A stretch of 64,000 nt of DNA from UTCHB3 sp008363265 (lineage in GTDB: Bacteria > Bacteroidota > Ignavibacteria > Ignavibacteriales > Ignavibacteriaceae): contig BTUW01000008.1 in assembly GCA_045863055.1 (NCBI GenBank), positions 62,001 through 126,000 on the forward strand. The letters run 5' to 3'. The notes under the pieces are model-generated. The model saw nothing but the letters and a program-made list of their open reading frames with translations, was not told the DNA's origin and made no database searches. This document shows positions 28,516-38,008 of the stretch, one piece after another (position 1 is the stretch's first letter; the number at the start of each line of letters is the position of its first letter). The position numbers were made by a program, and so were the translations under genes.

Positions 28516-29427
28516 ATGAAGAAAAAAGTAAAGATCATCGGTTTCCCCATGGACCTTGGCGCCGGCAGGCGCGGAGTTGATATGGGGCCATCTGCATTAC
28601 GCATAGCGCATCTCAGTGAAAAATTGCAGTATCTCGGTTACGAAGTTGAGGATCACGGCGATATCGATATCGAGATCATGGAGACCCAGACAGTAAAGAA
28701 CGACAAGCTTAAATACATCGATGAGATAGAGCGTACTTCACTGAAACTTGCAGAGGTTGTGGAAAAGACACTCGCGGATGATGAGTTCCCGCTTTGTATC
28801 GGTGGCGACCACTCAATGGCGCTCGGCACCCTGGCCGGAATTGCCGCCCACTGCCGAAAACATGATCAGCGTCTGGGCGTCATCTGGATCGACGCGCATG
28901 CTGATATGAACACCGACTCAACCACGCCGTCAGGGAACATCCATGGAATGTCACTCGCCGCTTCCATCGGACTCGGCTCACCACGTCTGACCGGTCTTTA
29001 TATACCCGGACCGAAGGTGGCTCCGGAAAATACCGTGATAATCGGTGCCAGAAGTATAGATACAGAGGAACGAAAAAATATTAAAGAATCGGGCATTACT
29101 GTTTACACGATGTCCGATATCGACAAGATGGGGATCCACAGGATAGTATCCAAGGTTTTGAAACAGTTCAGGAACAACGTCGATCACATTCATGTCAGTT
29201 TCGATGTCGACAGTGTTGAACCGACTGTTGTTCCCGGGGTTGGAACTCCTGTTCCCGGTGGTTTAAGCTACCGTGAGGCACATCTTCTGATGGAAACTAT
29301 TGCCGAGTGCGGCTGCATGTCGTCGCTCGAGGTTACCGAGGTTAATCCAATACTGGACAACCGGAATGCAAGTGCCGTTTTTGCTGTGGAACTGATTGCT
29401 TCAAGTATGGGGATGCGTATACTGTAG
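28516..29427 (+). CDS. rocF: Arginase
   Basis: The 303-residue protein has the ureohydrolase metal-binding motifs in order: GGDHSMALGT, IDAHADMNT and SFDVDSVEPTVVPGVGTP, giving the His and Asp ligands of the binuclear manganese site. The N-terminal KIIGFPMDLGAGRRGVDMGP and ESL-type ending (SLEVTEVNPILD) match arginase rather than agmatinase. It cleaves arginine to ornithine and urea. TATTTTTG at 28483-28490 is a possible -7 element. The next gene starts one base after the stop, so they form an operon. Confidence 0.9.
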   Translation: MKKKVKIIGFPMDLGAGRRGVDMGPSALRIAHLSEKLQYLGYEVEDHGDIDIEIMETQTVKNDKLKYIDEIERTSLKLAEVVEKTLADDEFPLCIGGDHSMALGTLAGIAAHCRKHDQRLGVIWIDAHADMNTDSTTPSGNIHGMSLAASIGLGSPRLTGLYIPGPKVAPENTVIIGARSIDTEERKNIKESGITVYTMSDIDKMGIHRIVSKVLKQFRNNVDHIHVSFDVDSVEPTVVPGVGTPVPGGLSYREAHLLMETIAECGCMSSLEVTEVNPILDNRNASAVFAVELIASSMGMRIL

Positions 29428-29428
29428 T

Positions 29429-29968
29429 ATGGATCATATCAAACAGTTTATAGCGTTTGTTCTTGTAATCACGTCAGTAATGTGGGGCCTTAAGGCCTTC
29501 GAAGTGCTCGATATTACGTGGCCGTTCATCTTTTCATTCCTGTTTATTCTCACGGGACTTGCTACTGTGGTGGTTGTTTTCGGAAAGCACGACGTGCCCG
29601 CTCTCATTATCGGGACTACACTCTTTCTGATCGGCATACTCATATACCTGAACCAAAACTTCATGTCGATCCCGTGGGCGAGCCTGCTATTGCCGACGGC
29701 AATGTTTATGATCGGGGTGAATCTGGTGATACTCTTCCTCGACAATCCAAAAGCGCCCGGCTTTTTGATCGTGTCGGTGGTACTGATTGGTTTCCCCTTC
29801 TTTTTCCTGAGTCAGGAGAACTCGATGACCCCCGACTCAATGCTTGAGGCCATCTTGGAAATGGTAGCCAAATACTGGATGATAATATTCCTTGCCGTCA
29901 TTTCTGTGATATTCATCCTCCTTCAGGGAAATAGCAACAAGGATGAAAACGAGGACGAGGTCAGTTAG
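29429..29968 (+). CDS. Six-helix membrane protein of unknown function
   Basis: From ATG 29429, one base after the arginase stop, the protein has 179 residues; an earlier start inside arginase is unlikely. Six hydrophobic helices cover most of the length (for example FIAFVLVITSVMWGL, PFIFSFLFILTGLATVVVVF, WMIIFLAVISVIFILL), followed by a short acidic tail NKDENEDEVS. I recognise no family. Its link with arginase may mean only shared transcription. The 3' end overlaps the convergent anti-sigma gene by 8 bases. Confidence 0.65.
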   Translation: MDHIKQFIAFVLVITSVMWGLKAFEVLDITWPFIFSFLFILTGLATVVVVFGKHDVPALIIGTTLFLIGILIYLNQNFMSIPWASLLLPTAMFMIGVNLVILFLDNPKAPGFLIVSVVLIGFPFFFLSQENSMTPDSMLEAILEMVAKYWMIIFLAVISVIFILLQGNSNKDENEDEVS

Positions 29969-31418
29969 CTTCCTGAGCTTTCATTATCAGGAGACCACTC
30001 ATTATAACGGTGTTTGAGGGAGTATCAGCACCTGTAACATTCTCTTCTGTCAGCATCACTTTGTAAGTTCCCGACTGTGAAAGATCAGGAATCTCACTCA
30101 ACTCGAAAAATTCAATGTTCTGATCCGGTACATTAACTCCACCCGCCTTCGTGTAAGTACCGCCAACCTGTATCCAAAGCTGGAAACCTTTTCCGGAATT
30201 GAAAGAGGTTATGTTTGTGAACTGAAGGAAGCCCCTCTTCTCTTTCACACCGTAGAAAAATTTTCCGAATGTTTCCGGATAATCATCGCTGCCGAAAAGA
30301 TTCACCAGACCGGCGGTTTTCACTGAACTGAAAAATAAAAGTAAATTCTGGTTCATTGTTACAGTACTTCGGAGCAGTTCGGTCTTTGCCTGGGCAGTGC
30401 CAAGTTCTTTAATTTTTAAGTCGAGTTTCTCTCCCGCACTTGAAACCATCGAAAACATGATGTAGATCACCACAGAGAAAGTGACGACTATGGTAGCAAT
30501 CACACCCCAGAAAGCTGCAGCTGTAACTGAACCGGTAACAGGGGCTGCCGAAAAACGGGGAGTACCCGCTCTTGCCTCTTCCTGAAAAACCGGCTCCTGT
30601 CTGTTAATGGTTGCTGAGGGACCCGGTTGTCCGCTCTCAACCCCGCCGTGAACTTCCTGTTCGATGAGCTGTTTGCGTTGTGCCCTCATGGGATTGATCG
30701 GCCCGCGTGAGACCGCATCATCATGTGGCTCTTCAATCGTCATTCCGAAAGATGCACTCTCATAAATCTCTTGAGTAGTTCTTTCAGGATATGAACTCCC
30801 GTCCCTGCCCGTTATGCTCTCACGGGAAAGATGAGGCATTAATCCTGAATCTGAATCATCGTCACCATACCCCGCTTCACCGGACTCATCCCTTGTGAAT
30901 TCGGGCCTCTCCTCAGCTTCAGGGCGAAGTGCCTGCTCAACAGCTTCCCTTCCTGCCATCTGAGTGTGCACACCGGGCCGCTGAAATCCAGGCTGCCTGT
31001 TGACCACAGGACGTGCCTGGTCTCCCCGGCCTGACGCGTAGGGATCAGGAGCCGGGGATGGCTCTTCCAAGGCTTCCGTTAACCTGGACGGCTCAGGGGT
31101 TTCGTCCTCCTCATCGACGAAACTGCTGAGTTTCGTAAAACTGATCGTCTTCCTCTCCGTGGATGTAGAAGGCATCGGAGATCCGGTCTCATCAATTCTT
31201 GTTAATATCTTTTCGAGTGACTGCGCCGGCACTTCCCGTGGATCGATAAATGAAACAAGGAGCGAAGTAAGATTCTGATACTCACCCAGTTCCTGCCATG
31301 CAAAGTCATCACTCGACTCGATGGCGTGGACTGTTTCGATGAACTCCTCCTTGTCGAGTGCTCCCAGCGCAAATGCCTGGATCAGATTTTCATATTTCTT
31401 TTTCTCTTCCGTCATCAT
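29961..31418 (-). CDS. Anti-sigma factor with RskA-like C-terminal domain and long disordered linker
   Basis: The 485-residue protein has a short N-terminal anti-sigma region (about 1-80: ALGALDKEEFIETVHAIESS). A low-complexity Pro/Glu/Arg-rich stretch follows (about 90-295), then one membrane helix (about 298-323) and a periplasmic C-terminal domain with KGFQLWIQVGG and SGTYKVMLTEEN, like RskA. RskA family members bind and hold an ECF sigma factor at the membrane. The gene overlaps the sigma gene upstream by 4 bases, which fits that role. The linker is much longer than in typical RskA proteins of about 230 residues. Confidence 0.78.
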   Translation of the reverse strand: MMTEEKKKYENLIQAFALGALDKEEFIETVHAIESSDDFAWQELGEYQNLTSLLVSFIDPREVPAQSLEKILTRIDETGSPMPSTSTERKTISFTKLSSFVDEEDETPEPSRLTEALEEPSPAPDPYASGRGDQARPVVNRQPGFQRPGVHTQMAGREAVEQALRPEAEERPEFTRDESGEAGYGDDDSDSGLMPHLSRESITGRDGSSYPERTTQEIYESASFGMTIEEPHDDAVSRGPINPMRAQRKQLIEQEVHGGVESGQPGPSATINRQEPVFQEEARAGTPRFSAAPVTGSVTAAAFWGVIATIVVTFSVVIYIMFSMVSSAGEKLDLKIKELGTAQAKTELLRSTVTMNQNLLLFFSSVKTAGLVNLFGSDDYPETFGKFFYGVKEKRGFLQFTNITSFNSGKGFQLWIQVGGTYTKAGGVNVPDQNIEFFELSEIPDLSQSGTYKVMLTEENVTGADTPSNTVIMSGLLIMKAQEAN

Positions 31419-31978
31419 CCTTCACCATGCAGTAGGTTGTCTCTTAGTGAACTTAAGGCGATCCTGATCTTTGAGTTGACGGTCTGGATCGGAATGTTCA
31501 GGTTCTTGCTGATCTCAGACTGGGTGAAGCCATAATACATCCCGAGATAGATCACGTGCTGCTGGGCCTCTGTCAGATTCATCAATGCCTTTTCGATGCT
31601 GCCGCTGATATTCATGGCCATTTCCAGATCAAGGGGGTCTATCTGCTTCGAGAGATGAGGAATGATTATATAGTTCTCGTAGTCGTCGGTGTATTCATCC
31701 ATCTGCCCGGGATTCCACTGACGCCGTTTGGTATCAATCGCTTTATTGCGGGCGAGTGTTATGATCCAGCAGTACGCGTTCTGTGAATTCACGTCATACC
31801 GGTTAGCTTTGTTCCAGATTATCAGGAATATTTCCTCAAATGTGGTGTCCGCGACTGCTTCATCCTCGATTATCTTGGTCACAAGTGCATATAGAAGTTT
31901 TGAGTAGCGGCGGAACAGATCCCTGAATGCATCCAGGTCCCGCTTGGCTATTCGTAACAGAAGTTCATGATCGCTCAT
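31415..31978 (-). CDS. ECF-type RNA polymerase sigma factor (SigK-like)
   Basis: The 187-residue protein has sigma region 2 (FRDLFRRYSKLLYALVTKI and EEIFLIIWNKANRYD) and region 4 with a helix-turn-helix (LGMYYGFTQSEISKNLNIPIQTVNSKIRIALSSLRD). It directs transcription of a stress or envelope regulon. It is coupled to the membrane anti-sigma gene downstream. The 109-base gap toward the divergent DOMON-like gene should contain its promoter, perhaps self-controlled. Confidence 0.9.
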   Translation of the reverse strand: MSDHELLLRIAKRDLDAFRDLFRRYSKLLYALVTKIIEDEAVADTTFEEIFLIIWNKANRYDVNSQNAYCWIITLARNKAIDTKRRQWNPGQMDEYTDDYENYIIIPHLSKQIDPLDLEMAMNISGSIEKALMNLTEAQQHVIYLGMYYGFTQSEISKNLNIPIQTVNSKIRIALSSLRDNLLHGEG

Positions 31979-32087
31979 TTGATTCCGGAAATTATTGATC
32001 AGTTCTGATCGTTAATGATTATTTTTTCCAATACTAATTCACAAATTTACCAATTTTGATACCGTTGTCAACACTTATTTGCGACTA

Positions 32088-32609
32088 ATGAAACTTATTT
32101 TAACACCTTTTAAAGGCCGGTCGGAGCACGAATTAACTTTCACTATTCATACTGATGGCACAAAGCTGATCTGTGACTATCATTTAGCGGGGGATATCGA
32201 ACAACTTTCACTTGCATTCGATGGTGGTGGAGCACGGAAATTGTATCTCTGGCTCGATACCTGTTTCGAACTTTTTATCAAACCTGATACCGGAGGCAGA
32301 TATTACGAATTCAACTTCGCCTCGAATGGTGACTGGAATGTCTTCAGATTTGATGAGTACCGGGGACCACTCGCCGAGTCTGATGACTTTACTGCGTGCT
32401 CCCGAATCATCGGGATCACACGGGAGCATCTTCATTTAAGAGCGGAAATATCACCGGCGGATCACGTGCTCCGGGGTAAAATTAACTTCCTCCCCGCGGT
32501 GGTCCTCAAGTTAAAGACGGGAGAGGAGTTTTTTCTGGCCTCTCATCATTCTTCCCCTGAACCTGATTTCCATGACCACACTACCTATAAAAACGGACTC
32601 GAATTTTAA
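32088..32609 (+). CDS. DOMON-like domain protein
   Basis: From ATG 32088 the protein has 173 residues. The sequence consists of strands with a conserved central block LYLWLDTCFELFIKP and YYEFNFASNGDWNVFRFDEYR, which matches the DOMON-like (carbohydrate- or haem-binding type) family. The closing part (INFLPAVVLKLKTGEEFFLAS) also fits. No signal peptide is visible, so it is probably cytoplasmic. It stands alone between the divergent sigma gene and the valS terminator. The ligand is unknown. Confidence 0.6.
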   Translation: MKLILTPFKGRSEHELTFTIHTDGTKLICDYHLAGDIEQLSLAFDGGGARKLYLWLDTCFELFIKPDTGGRYYEFNFASNGDWNVFRFDEYRGPLAESDDFTACSRIIGITREHLHLRAEISPADHVLRGKINFLPAVVLKLKTGEEFFLASHHSSPEPDFHDHTTYKNGLEF

Positions 32610-32825
32610 GAACTATATATTAAAGTAAAACTTTACAGGGAGCATTATAAAAATCTTTTTACAAATTAGATATCATAGTTAATATGATGCACTACTTTAA
32701 TATTTATTTAAAATAAATTAGCCACAATCCTGCTAATTGACCAATTCCTCAAATGACTAAGCCCCTCTCAGAAAAGCTCACTTTCCCCTAATCCTGTTAA
32801 TCCTTTAATCCTGTTGATCCTGATC

Positions 32826-32857
32826 AAAAAAAAGGCCGCCCTTTTGGGGCAGCCTTT
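32826..32857 (-). terminator. Rho-independent terminator of valS
   Basis: AAAGGC/GCCTTT and GCCC/GGGC arms (32831-32841 and 32847-32857) form an 11-position stem with one C-A mismatch and a TTTTG loop. On the minus strand the stem is followed by the complement of the A-run at 32826-32833, which is a T-tract. It lies 22 bases after the valS stop. Confidence 0.8.
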
Positions 32858-32878
32858 TCAATTCAGTTGTGCGGAGGA

Positions 32879-35488
32879 TCAGCTCAGGTCGGCAAGGATC
32901 GCTTCAAGTTTGGCGAGGCTTTCTTCCCAGTCGCGTTTCTTGTTCCTCTCCCTCTCGATGATATCTGCGGGAGCACGGGACACAAACTCTTCATTGGAGA
33001 GTTTCTTATCGAGACCCATAAGTCCACCCTTAAGCCTTTCGATCTCCTTCTCGAGTCTGTTTCTCTCGACATCAATATCGATCAGACCTTCAAGCGGTAC
33101 GAATATTTCGCAGTCTTTAATGACCGCTGAGGCGCTTTTAGCGGGCTTTTGAATGTCAACTCCGGATGTTATCTCCTCCACTCTCGCAAGTTTCTTGATA
33201 AGGTCGCCATAGAGGGGATCGTAGACACCTGTTTTAAGGTGAAGCTTTACATTCTTTGAGGGAGCGATCTTCATTTCTCCACGGATATTCCTTACCGCGG
33301 TGATCAACTCCTGCAGGAATTCCATCTGCTTCTCCCTCTGTGAGTCAATCTTGGCAGCGTTGGCTTCAGGGAAAGCGGCTATTGAAATCGACTCAGCATC
33401 ACTTCTCGGCTTGATCAGGTGCCAGAGTTCCTCAGAGATGAACGGCATGAAAGGATGAAGCATCCTGAGTATCTTATCGAACAGCCCAACCGCCTTCTGA
33501 GCTGCATCCATCTTCACAACTGGATCGTCGCTGTAGAAACGGTTCTTGATCAGCTCGATGTACCAGTCACAGAAATCCGACCATATGAAAGCATAGATCA
33601 GTTTTGACGAATTGGTGAGTTCAAAATCATCAAGGGCTTTGTTGAGTTCAGCAACGGTTGAGTTCAACCTTGAATCGATCCAATGGTCAACGAAGTCTTC
33701 TGTAGCCGGTTTGTAATTCTCATCATACACGAAACCTTCCGGTGTGTTCATGAGTATGAATCTGCCTGCGTTCCATATTTTGTTGGCAAAGTTTCTGCCG
33801 ATCTCACACTTGTCTTCACTGAATCTTACATCCTGTCCCAGCGGAGCGAGGAACATCATCGTGAACCTGAGAGCGTCAGCACCATACTTGTCGATAACAT
33901 CCAGTGGATCAGGTGAATTACCGAGTGACTTGCTCATCTTCCTGCCCAGATCGTCACGGATAACGCTGGTGAAGTAAACATGCTTGAAGGGTATTTTACC
34001 CTGGAAGTAGTAACCAGCCATTATCATTCTGGCAACCCAGAAGAATATAATGTCGGGTGCTGTAACAAGGGTATCGGTCGGATAGTAGTACTCCTGCTCT
34101 TCTTCAGTCATGAACACATCATGCGCCCAGAGCCAGCTGGATGCCCAGGTATCGAGAACATCGTTGTCCTGAATCCAGTTTTCCGGATCAGCAGGTGGAT
34201 TGACATCGCAGTAAATTTCCCTGGTGTCTTTGTGGTACCAGACAGGTATCCTGTGTCCCCACCAGAGCTGACGTGAGATACACCAGTCTTTAATGTTCGC
34301 CATCCAGTGCTCGTAGGTTTTCACCCAATGAGGAGGATAGAAGTTTATCTCACCTTCTGAAACGGCTTTAAGCGCCGGCTTTGCAAGATCATCCATCTTC
34401 ATGAACCACTGTTCCGACATATACGGTTCAACCTGAACATGGCCCCTCTGAGAGAAACCGATATTGGTTGTGTAATCTTCACTCTTCACCAGGTAACCCT
34501 GCTCTTCAAGCATCTTCATCGCCTTCTTGCGGGCTTCGTACCTGTCGAGACCCCAAAATTCTTTGGGTGCGTTCTCATTAAGTGTGGCATCCGGATGGAG
34601 GATATTGATAAGCTGAAGATTATGGCGGAGCCCCACTTCATAGTCGTTCACATCGTGAGCGGGGGTCATCTTAACCGCGCCGGTTCCGAATGATGAATCG
34701 ACATATTCATCCGCGATGATCTCGATCTCCCTGCCAGTGAGGGGGAGGATAACTTTCTTTCCGATCATCGAAGTGTAACGCTCATCGTTCGGGTTCACTG
34801 CAACAGCGGTATCACCGAACATCGTTTCAGGACGGGTAGTGGCAACCACTACTTCACCTGAGCCATCTGCCATGGGATAGCGGATGTGAACAAGCTTAAT
34901 GTTCATAGTCTGGTAGTAAACCTCTTCGTCAGAGATGGCGCTTTGGGTTTTTGGATCCCAGTTAACCATTCTGTATCCGCGGTAGATCAGCCCGTCTTTG
35001 TAAAGCTTAACGAACGATTCGATCACCTTGTCATAATAATGATCATCCATCGTAAAGCGGAGCCTCTCCCAGTCACAACTGATGCCAAGCTTTTTCAGCT
35101 GACTTATAATTATGCCGCCGTACTTGTCCTTCCAGATGTGGCAATGCTTCAGAAACTCTTCACGGCCGATCTCCTTCTTGCCGATCCCCTGCTCAGCGAG
35201 GTGGTGCACCACTTTGGCTTCGGTGGCAATCGAGGCATGGTCGGTTCCCGGAACCCAGCAGGCGTTAAAGCCCTGCATCCTCTTGTGCCTTATCAGGATA
35301 TCCTGAATGGTGTTGTTCAGCACATGGCCAAGGTGAAGCATGCCTGTGATGTTCGGGGGTGGAATTACGATCGTGTAAGGGGTTTTGGTTTCGTCAACTT
35401 CTGAGCGGAAAAGCTTGTGGTCTTGCCAGTATTTATACCATTTGGCTTCGACCGGGGATGAGCTGTACGCTTTGTCAATTTCTATCAT
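32879..35488 (-). CDS. valS: Valyl-tRNA synthetase
   Basis: The 869-residue class I synthetase has the HIGH-type motif HLGHVLNNT near residue 50, the editing domain with TTRPETMFGDTAVAV, the KMSKS loop KMSKSLGNSPDP, the WDPKTQSAISD block typical of ValRS, and a C-terminal coiled coil (from about 800: IDVERNRLEKEIERLKGGL). Length and editing-domain motifs separate it from isoleucyl- and leucyl-tRNA synthetases. It charges tRNA-Val in the cytoplasm. A rho-independent terminator follows it at 32826-32857. Confidence 0.97.
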   Translation of the reverse strand: MIEIDKAYSSSPVEAKWYKYWQDHKLFRSEVDETKTPYTIVIPPPNITGMLHLGHVLNNTIQDILIRHKRMQGFNACWVPGTDHASIATEAKVVHHLAEQGIGKKEIGREEFLKHCHIWKDKYGGIIISQLKKLGISCDWERLRFTMDDHYYDKVIESFVKLYKDGLIYRGYRMVNWDPKTQSAISDEEVYYQTMNIKLVHIRYPMADGSGEVVVATTRPETMFGDTAVAVNPNDERYTSMIGKKVILPLTGREIEIIADEYVDSSFGTGAVKMTPAHDVNDYEVGLRHNLQLINILHPDATLNENAPKEFWGLDRYEARKKAMKMLEEQGYLVKSEDYTTNIGFSQRGHVQVEPYMSEQWFMKMDDLAKPALKAVSEGEINFYPPHWVKTYEHWMANIKDWCISRQLWWGHRIPVWYHKDTREIYCDVNPPADPENWIQDNDVLDTWASSWLWAHDVFMTEEEQEYYYPTDTLVTAPDIIFFWVARMIMAGYYFQGKIPFKHVYFTSVIRDDLGRKMSKSLGNSPDPLDVIDKYGADALRFTMMFLAPLGQDVRFSEDKCEIGRNFANKIWNAGRFILMNTPEGFVYDENYKPATEDFVDHWIDSRLNSTVAELNKALDDFELTNSSKLIYAFIWSDFCDWYIELIKNRFYSDDPVVKMDAAQKAVGLFDKILRMLHPFMPFISEELWHLIKPRSDAESISIAAFPEANAAKIDSQREKQMEFLQELITAVRNIRGEMKIAPSKNVKLHLKTGVYDPLYGDLIKKLARVEEITSGVDIQKPAKSASAVIKDCEIFVPLEGLIDIDVERNRLEKEIERLKGGLMGLDKKLSNEEFVSRAPADIIERERNKKRDWEESLAKLEAILADLS

Positions 35489-35576
35489 CTACTGTCCGGA
35501 ATTAAAAAAAATATAGCTTTAAATATACGACGAATTGGAGGAATTGCAGGGATCTGGTGCGGGGCTGTATTGAAAC

Positions 35577-36509
35577 TCAGTTCCTCTTCAGGAAATCACG
35601 AACGATCGCGAGATATTCCTCCTCTTTTTCGGCATGATGCATGTGTGAGGAACCGGGGATGACCCTGAATTCCGATCCGGGCAACTGTTTGCTGTACCAC
35701 TCTGTGGTCAGAGGTGTGGCTTCATCAAATTCGCCACAGATAAAAATTGAAGCTATTTTGATCTTGTGGAGTTCTTCCGCGAGTTCAAGGTTTTTGAGCG
35801 TCCCTGTAGCTTTAAACTCACTCGGTCCCCACATATGGTTGTAAACGCCCACTCCCATCTTTGAGAATGCTTCATTCACATAGTCAGGCCATGGCTCAAG
35901 CATGCAGAGGTGCCGCTTGTAGTACTCTCCCATCGCCGACTGATATTCAATGCTTGAGTAATTCCCTGTTGCATCGGCTTCAGCGACCGCCTGCCGCATC
36001 TCTTCGGGGAGTTTTTTCAGGTAGGCTTCCTGATCCGCGATCCATCTGGAAACGCTGAGGCAGGGCGCGTCGAAAATTGCCGACTTTACCCCTGTGCCTC
36101 TTCCATCTATCAGGTACGATGCAAGAAGTGCCGTTCCCCACGACTGACCAAGTATAACAACCTCAGTCAGGCCGAGGGCTTTCCTGACGGAATCAATCTC
36201 ATCCATGAAGCGTTCCATGCGCCAGAGTGAGGTGTCCTCCGGTGAGTCAGAATTTCCGCAGCCAAGCTGGTCGTAGAAGATCACCGGCCTCTCATCCGCC
36301 AGTTTCTCAAGCGGTTTCATGTAGTCGTGCGGCGCGCCCGGTCCGCCGTGCAGACACAAAAGGGGCGTTCCGGGTTTATCCATACTGATGGCTTTATACC
36401 ATATTCTTCCACCTTTGACCGGAATAAATCCGGATCTCTCACTTTGAGGAAATGCCGTAAATGACATAAAAACCACCGGGATTATGAATGACACTAAACT
36501 CTTTAACAC
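35577..36509 (-). CDS. Secreted proline iminopeptidase-like alpha/beta hydrolase
   Basis: The 310-residue protein begins with a signal peptide (MLKSLVSFIIPVVFMSFTAFPQ). It has the S33 family marks: HGGPGAPHDYM (oxyanion hole), FYDQLGCGNSD, the nucleophile elbow ILGQSWGTALLASY, the acid in CGEFDEATP and His in PGSSHMHHAE. Family members release N-terminal proline or hydrolyse small peptides or amides; here the enzyme would work in the periplasm or outside the cell. The gene is 29 bases downstream of the lipoprotein gene and may be cotranscribed with it. Confidence 0.82.
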   Translation of the reverse strand: MLKSLVSFIIPVVFMSFTAFPQSERSGFIPVKGGRIWYKAISMDKPGTPLLCLHGGPGAPHDYMKPLEKLADERPVIFYDQLGCGNSDSPEDTSLWRMERFMDEIDSVRKALGLTEVVILGQSWGTALLASYLIDGRGTGVKSAIFDAPCLSVSRWIADQEAYLKKLPEEMRQAVAEADATGNYSSIEYQSAMGEYYKRHLCMLEPWPDYVNEAFSKMGVGVYNHMWGPSEFKATGTLKNLELAEELHKIKIASIFICGEFDEATPLTTEWYSKQLPGSEFRVIPGSSHMHHAEKEEEYLAIVRDFLKRN

Positions 36510-36538
36510 AAATGATTCCTGTTTTAGCTTACAGAGAA

Positions 36539-37306
36539 TTACCTGACGATCTCCGTCAGTCGCTCTCTCACCTTGTAGTTAGGCGAAAGGAGATCGATTT
36601 CACCGCCGGCCAGCAATTGGAAGAGGAAGTGGTCACCTTCCCTCATCACAACTCCAAGTTCCTCCGAGTACCAAACTTCTCCGGTATATGTCAGGTTGAT
36701 TGGTCCTGTACCGAGGTCAGGTACTGTGATCTTCAGCTCATATTTCACTATTTCGGCATTCACACGGGACATAAGCCCCCACACATCATAAGAGTATGCC
36801 GCGCTTCCAACATAACTTGCTGTGACACTGATCAGGGGAACAATGGCTACATTGAACTTGAATGCCGACCATGTCTGTCCGGGAAAGAAAGGCAATGCCA
36901 TGGCGATCACTTCCCTGTCGATCTGCACAAACGGTTTCAGCGTGTCGGGGATCAGAGCGCTGGTACCTGAAGTATCAATATAGTAGTAGAGACCCCGGTC
37001 GGTTTTCCTTACCTTGGGTCTTTGGGTTACTATGTCACCCCCGGAATAGGTTGTAACCTCAGTCTGGTTGTAGTATGGGGTGCCCGCAACCACCACTTCT
37101 GGACCGTAGCTTATTGTTTTATTACCAATGTTAAAATAGGCGTTGGTCGCGGAGACCGAATCAACCGAGTATTTATAAACAGTATTGTTCGGCAACGGGA
37201 AGTAATTCTTAACCGGCTGAACGGGCTCGGGAGCCACCGTCTCTTTGCACGAAGTGAAACCCAACCCTGATACCACCAATATTATAAGCAATAAACCTTT
37301 TCTCAT
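36539..37306 (-). CDS. Lipoprotein of unknown function
   Basis: From ATG 37306, which overlaps the rdgB stop as ATGA and has GGAAAG just before it, the protein has 255 residues. An ATG at 37318 is less likely. The N-terminus is a lipoprotein signal with lipobox FTSC (MRKGLLLIILVVSGLGFTSC). The mature part is beta-rich, with repeated short strands and an ending similar to secreted envelope proteins (MREGDHFLFQLLAGGEID). No family is recognised. Coupling to rdgB is probably only transcriptional. Confidence 0.7.
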   Translation of the reverse strand: MRKGLLLIILVVSGLGFTSCKETVAPEPVQPVKNYFPLPNNTVYKYSVDSVSATNAYFNIGNKTISYGPEVVVAGTPYYNQTEVTTYSGGDIVTQRPKVRKTDRGLYYYIDTSGTSALIPDTLKPFVQIDREVIAMALPFFPGQTWSAFKFNVAIVPLISVTASYVGSAAYSYDVWGLMSRVNAEIVKYELKITVPDLGTGPINLTYTGEVWYSEELGVVMREGDHFLFQLLAGGEIDLLSPNYKVRERLTEIVR

Positions 37307-37905
37307 TTTTCTTTCCATAATTCGAGCGCGTCTTTCATTTTTTCAATAGCTTTGTACCTGTGACTCAATTTGTTCTTTACCGCCGGATCCAGTTCCGCCA
37401 TCGTTTCGGAGTACCCCGCGGGAACGAAGAGTGGATCATAACCGAAGCCCTTTATACCCCGTGGTTCGGTGATCAACTCCCCTTCGCACTCCCCGTGTGT
37501 GGTTATAAGATCGTTACCGTCATAAAACGCCATCACGCATACATAACGGGCAGTGTATGGTGGATCGAACCCCGCTATTTCGTGAAGCACCTTACGGTTG
37601 TTATCGTCGTAGGCGGCATCCTCGCCGGCGTAACGGGCGGAGTAAATTCCGGGCCGCCCGTCGAGGCAATCAACAACCAGCCCTGAATCATCCGCCAACG
37701 CGGGAATACCCGTCAGTTTGAACGACTCTTTAGCTTTAATAATCGCGTTTTCCTCGAATGTAGTTCCCGTTTCGGGAATTTCAGGGTATGAGCGGATCTG
37801 GTCGGCGGGTATCAGTTCGAAACTCTCACTTCCGAGAATTGCTCTTATCTCATACATCTTTCCACGGTTCATCGTGGCTACAAGTATTTTTTTTCGCTGC
37901 GGCAT
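37303..37905 (-). CDS. rdgB: XTP/dITP diphosphatase (non-canonical purine NTP pyrophosphatase)
   Basis: The 200-residue protein matches the Ham1/RdgB family: VATMNRGKMYEIRAIL at the N-terminus, ALADDSGLVVDCLDGRPG, YSARYAGEDA and the C-terminal KGFGYDPLFVP with LSHRYKAIEKM. It removes dITP, XTP and related damaged purine nucleotides from the pool to protect DNA. Length is typical. It heads an operon with the lipoprotein and perhaps the iminopeptidase-like gene. Confidence 0.95.
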   Translation of the reverse strand: MPQRKKILVATMNRGKMYEIRAILGSESFELIPADQIRSYPEIPETGTTFEENAIIKAKESFKLTGIPALADDSGLVVDCLDGRPGIYSARYAGEDAAYDDNNRKVLHEIAGFDPPYTARYVCVMAFYDGNDLITTHGECEGELITEPRGIKGFGYDPLFVPAGYSETMAELDPAVKNKLSHRYKAIEKMKDALELWKEK

Positions 37906-38008
37906 TGCCCGCTCCGGTAAATTAATTGCAAAATATCGGTAATTTATCGCCTGAACTACAACCTTTTTCTTAACCCTTAAGTCTAACCGGACAGGTAAAC
38001 GGAATAAA

